Part shown: piece by piece, positions 20,668-22,348 of the stretch
Layout: every line of letters begins with the position of its first letter
How positions within the stretch are numbered: the first letter of the stretch is position 1
Source of the DNA: Larix sibirica
Lineage: Eukaryota > Streptophyta > Pinopsida > Pinales > Pinaceae
DNA length: 22,348 nt
Assembly (NCBI GenBank): GCA_004151065.3
Contig: NWUY0300058074.1
Location: 1-22,348 of the forward strand
Direction of reading: 5' to 3'
Position numbers and translations under genes: made by a program
The notes under the pieces: generated by a model
Seen by the model: only the letters and a program-made list of their open reading frames with translations
Told to the model about the DNA's origin: nothing
Database searches by the model: none

Positions 20668-21640
20668 GGATTTTATGAGCAATATGTAATGTAGTGATGA
20701 GCTATTATTTCTTTGTAGGTAGATTTGTTTTCTATGAGAGGATCTTTATTTATGTTGTTAAAAAAAAAGGTGCCAAGGTCATTTGGTTTTAGTAAGTAAG
20801 GAGATCATAAAAGATAGTTATTTAATTGTGATTAAGTAAAGTTATGTTTTATATTATTATATTATTATTAAAAAGATAAGTTAAAAAGAAAATGGTATTG
20901 AATTTTAACTTCAATCTCAATTGCATTTCATTGGTTTTGATTTTGAAAATACTAGTTTTGTTTTTTAATTTTGTAATGTTGAAAAAGTAATATAATCAAC
21001 AAAATCACTATTTATAAAAAAATTTGTAGTATTTGAATTTTCTTTTAGTAATGATATCATTGATGTATTAGAACCTATTTTTAAAATTTTATAGTTTAAT
21101 GTAAGATGCAATATTGTTAATATTATTAATTTGATTGTATTTTTTTATGTTTCAATATCTAAACCAAACTTTAAAATTTTTAATATTTTTTAAAGTGGTG
21201 GCTACTGAGTAACCACATACTTTACAACCCAATATGATATAGATATTGTCACAACATTTTAAAAAAATAACCTTCTAATAACTAGTTAAAGTCAATTGTC
21301 ATAAACATAAACATTTTATTATCTTAAGAATAAATCATGATCTATAGTGTTATGCCTTGTTTGTTTTGTAAAATAAATTAAAAATTATAATTAGTACTTG
21401 TCTTTATGTGTAATTTATGAGAATATTGTTGTTTGTTATGCTTGTTTTATTTTTATGGCGGTTGTTGAGGTTTAGTTAAAGATTGAGAAATTCTCTCTAA
21501 CTAACGTTTATCTTTAGTTAGTGTGTGGTTGAGATATTCTTTCAAATATGTGATTAAAATGCTATATATATATTGATATATAAATATTTATCATTGTTTG
21601 AGGTAGTAAAAGTATGTGATCGTGAGGATTGTTTTTTAAA
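20668..21640. other. AT-rich non-coding flank
   Basis: The first ~75 bp align with copy 1's flank (about 7057-7125); similarity then ends. The remainder is strongly AT-rich, with poly-T and poly-A runs and a short TA microsatellite near 21564. No gene is visible. Confidence 0.6.
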
Positions 21641-22260
21641 TGTTACTACAGTTTGTATATGGCATGATTTTGTGTCCTCGGTTTGTCTTGTGGAGTGCAC
21701 GGACCAACCATTGGTGCTCTCGTTGTGAGACTGTACTGTAGCGAAGCTAGAGAGTTCAATCCACTATTGTGTGTAAGTGTTGAGTTTGTTGAAATGCAAG
21801 AGGTAGAACCGTTGGCAGAGCCGGAGGCTGCGCAAAGGGCTGAGGAAAACATGTGAAAGATTGTAATGGTAGGGCCGTCTTCTGCACCAAAGTCCTGGTT
21901 GCATTGTCAACCTTCCTGTCACCGTTCTTACCATAAGGCACTGTTAGTCGATCTCGGTCATTTAGTTTCATCTCGAAGAAATTTATTAAGCGTAGACAAG
22001 AGCAACGACAAGGTCTTGATGTTGTTGCTGATGATAAAGTAGGGAAGTTTGGATCCATCGCGGTTAGGATAGGAATTGTGAATGGGATCTTTGAGTTGGC
22101 CATTGTAAATTCCACTCTTAGAGCCAACGAAAAAGTTATCTATGCTTTGCATTAGGGTTTCAAAAAACTGGGGAAGTATATGTCGGTTGAGGTGAAAGTG
22201 GTAAGTCAACTCCACAATATGAGGTGAAAGTGGGAAGAAAACTCGGCCCAAATGCCAAGT
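21641..22260. other. Unassigned coding-like sequence
   Basis: Base composition becomes more balanced and open frames appear on both strands. The longest is 123 codons on the minus strand (21756-22127), and there is a 97-codon frame at 21958-22251. On the plus strand a short stretch near 22030-22150 reads GKFGSIAVRIGIVNGIFELA before a stop. None shows a domain I recognise and no start or splice context is convincing. It may be degraded retroelement or gene debris. The last ~90 bp of the window return to AT-rich sequence. Confidence 0.3.
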
Positions 22261-22348
22261 TGGTACTGAACCAACTAAGTGAGACCTTGATTCGGTTGGT
22301 TTTTAACCAATTTTATATAAGTGACATTGAAGTCAGTAATATTAAATT

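Overview
This is plant nuclear DNA. It is AT-rich, mostly non-coding, and dominated by decayed genes and repeats. The one clear gene family is the plant leucine-rich-repeat receptor-like protein (LRR-RLP) family. The style of its LRR block, the C-terminal cysteine motif and the short tail ending in YGMYQFPQ suggest a gymnosperm, perhaps a conifer. That placement is an inference from family resemblance, and I cannot name a species.

Layout. Positions 1 to about 7125 and 13940 to about 20745 are two copies of one segment. Each has a 2.7 kb AT-rich arm carrying a decayed tRNA-derived SINE-like element, then a degenerate ~91-bp tandem repeat, then an LRR-RLP pseudogene (copy 1 at 3119-5648, copy 2 at 17043-19499) and a shared 3' flank. 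Both pseudogenes carry the same series of frameshifts and stop codons, so neither is a working receptor and most of the damage predates the duplication. Similarity between the copies is a mosaic: about 2.7 kb with no difference found, about 1.15 kb clearly diverged, about 1.4 kb with no difference found, then diverged again.

Between the copies, 7.1-13.9 kb holds coding-like remnants without a confident identity (7.4-8.9 kb), a mostly featureless AT-rich stretch (8.9-10.6 kb), and a broken fragment resembling PSMD9, a proteasome assembly chaperone (10.7-10.9 kb). It also holds a 416-bp piece of the LRR-RLP bracketed by NN. A more GC-rich block (11.5-12.9 kb) contains a 230-bp tandem duplication and a candidate exon. 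Last comes a Copia-type primer-binding-site remnant (13.36 kb). The final 1.6 kb is AT-rich and then has unassigned coding-like sequence.

Assembly caution. Ambiguous bases lie at 11060-11061, 11478-11479 and 19910. The 757 bp before the single N at 19910 are repeated after it, and the 416 bp between the NN pairs match 3335-3750. Both look like scaffolding artefacts: an unmerged contig overlap and a misplaced contig. The identity switches between the copies may share that origin.

I found no intact protein-coding gene that I would defend, no rRNA, no functional tRNA and no CRISPR. Nothing here looks like an undescribed biological system. The most useful observations are the mosaic duplication, the shared disablements and the assembly signatures.
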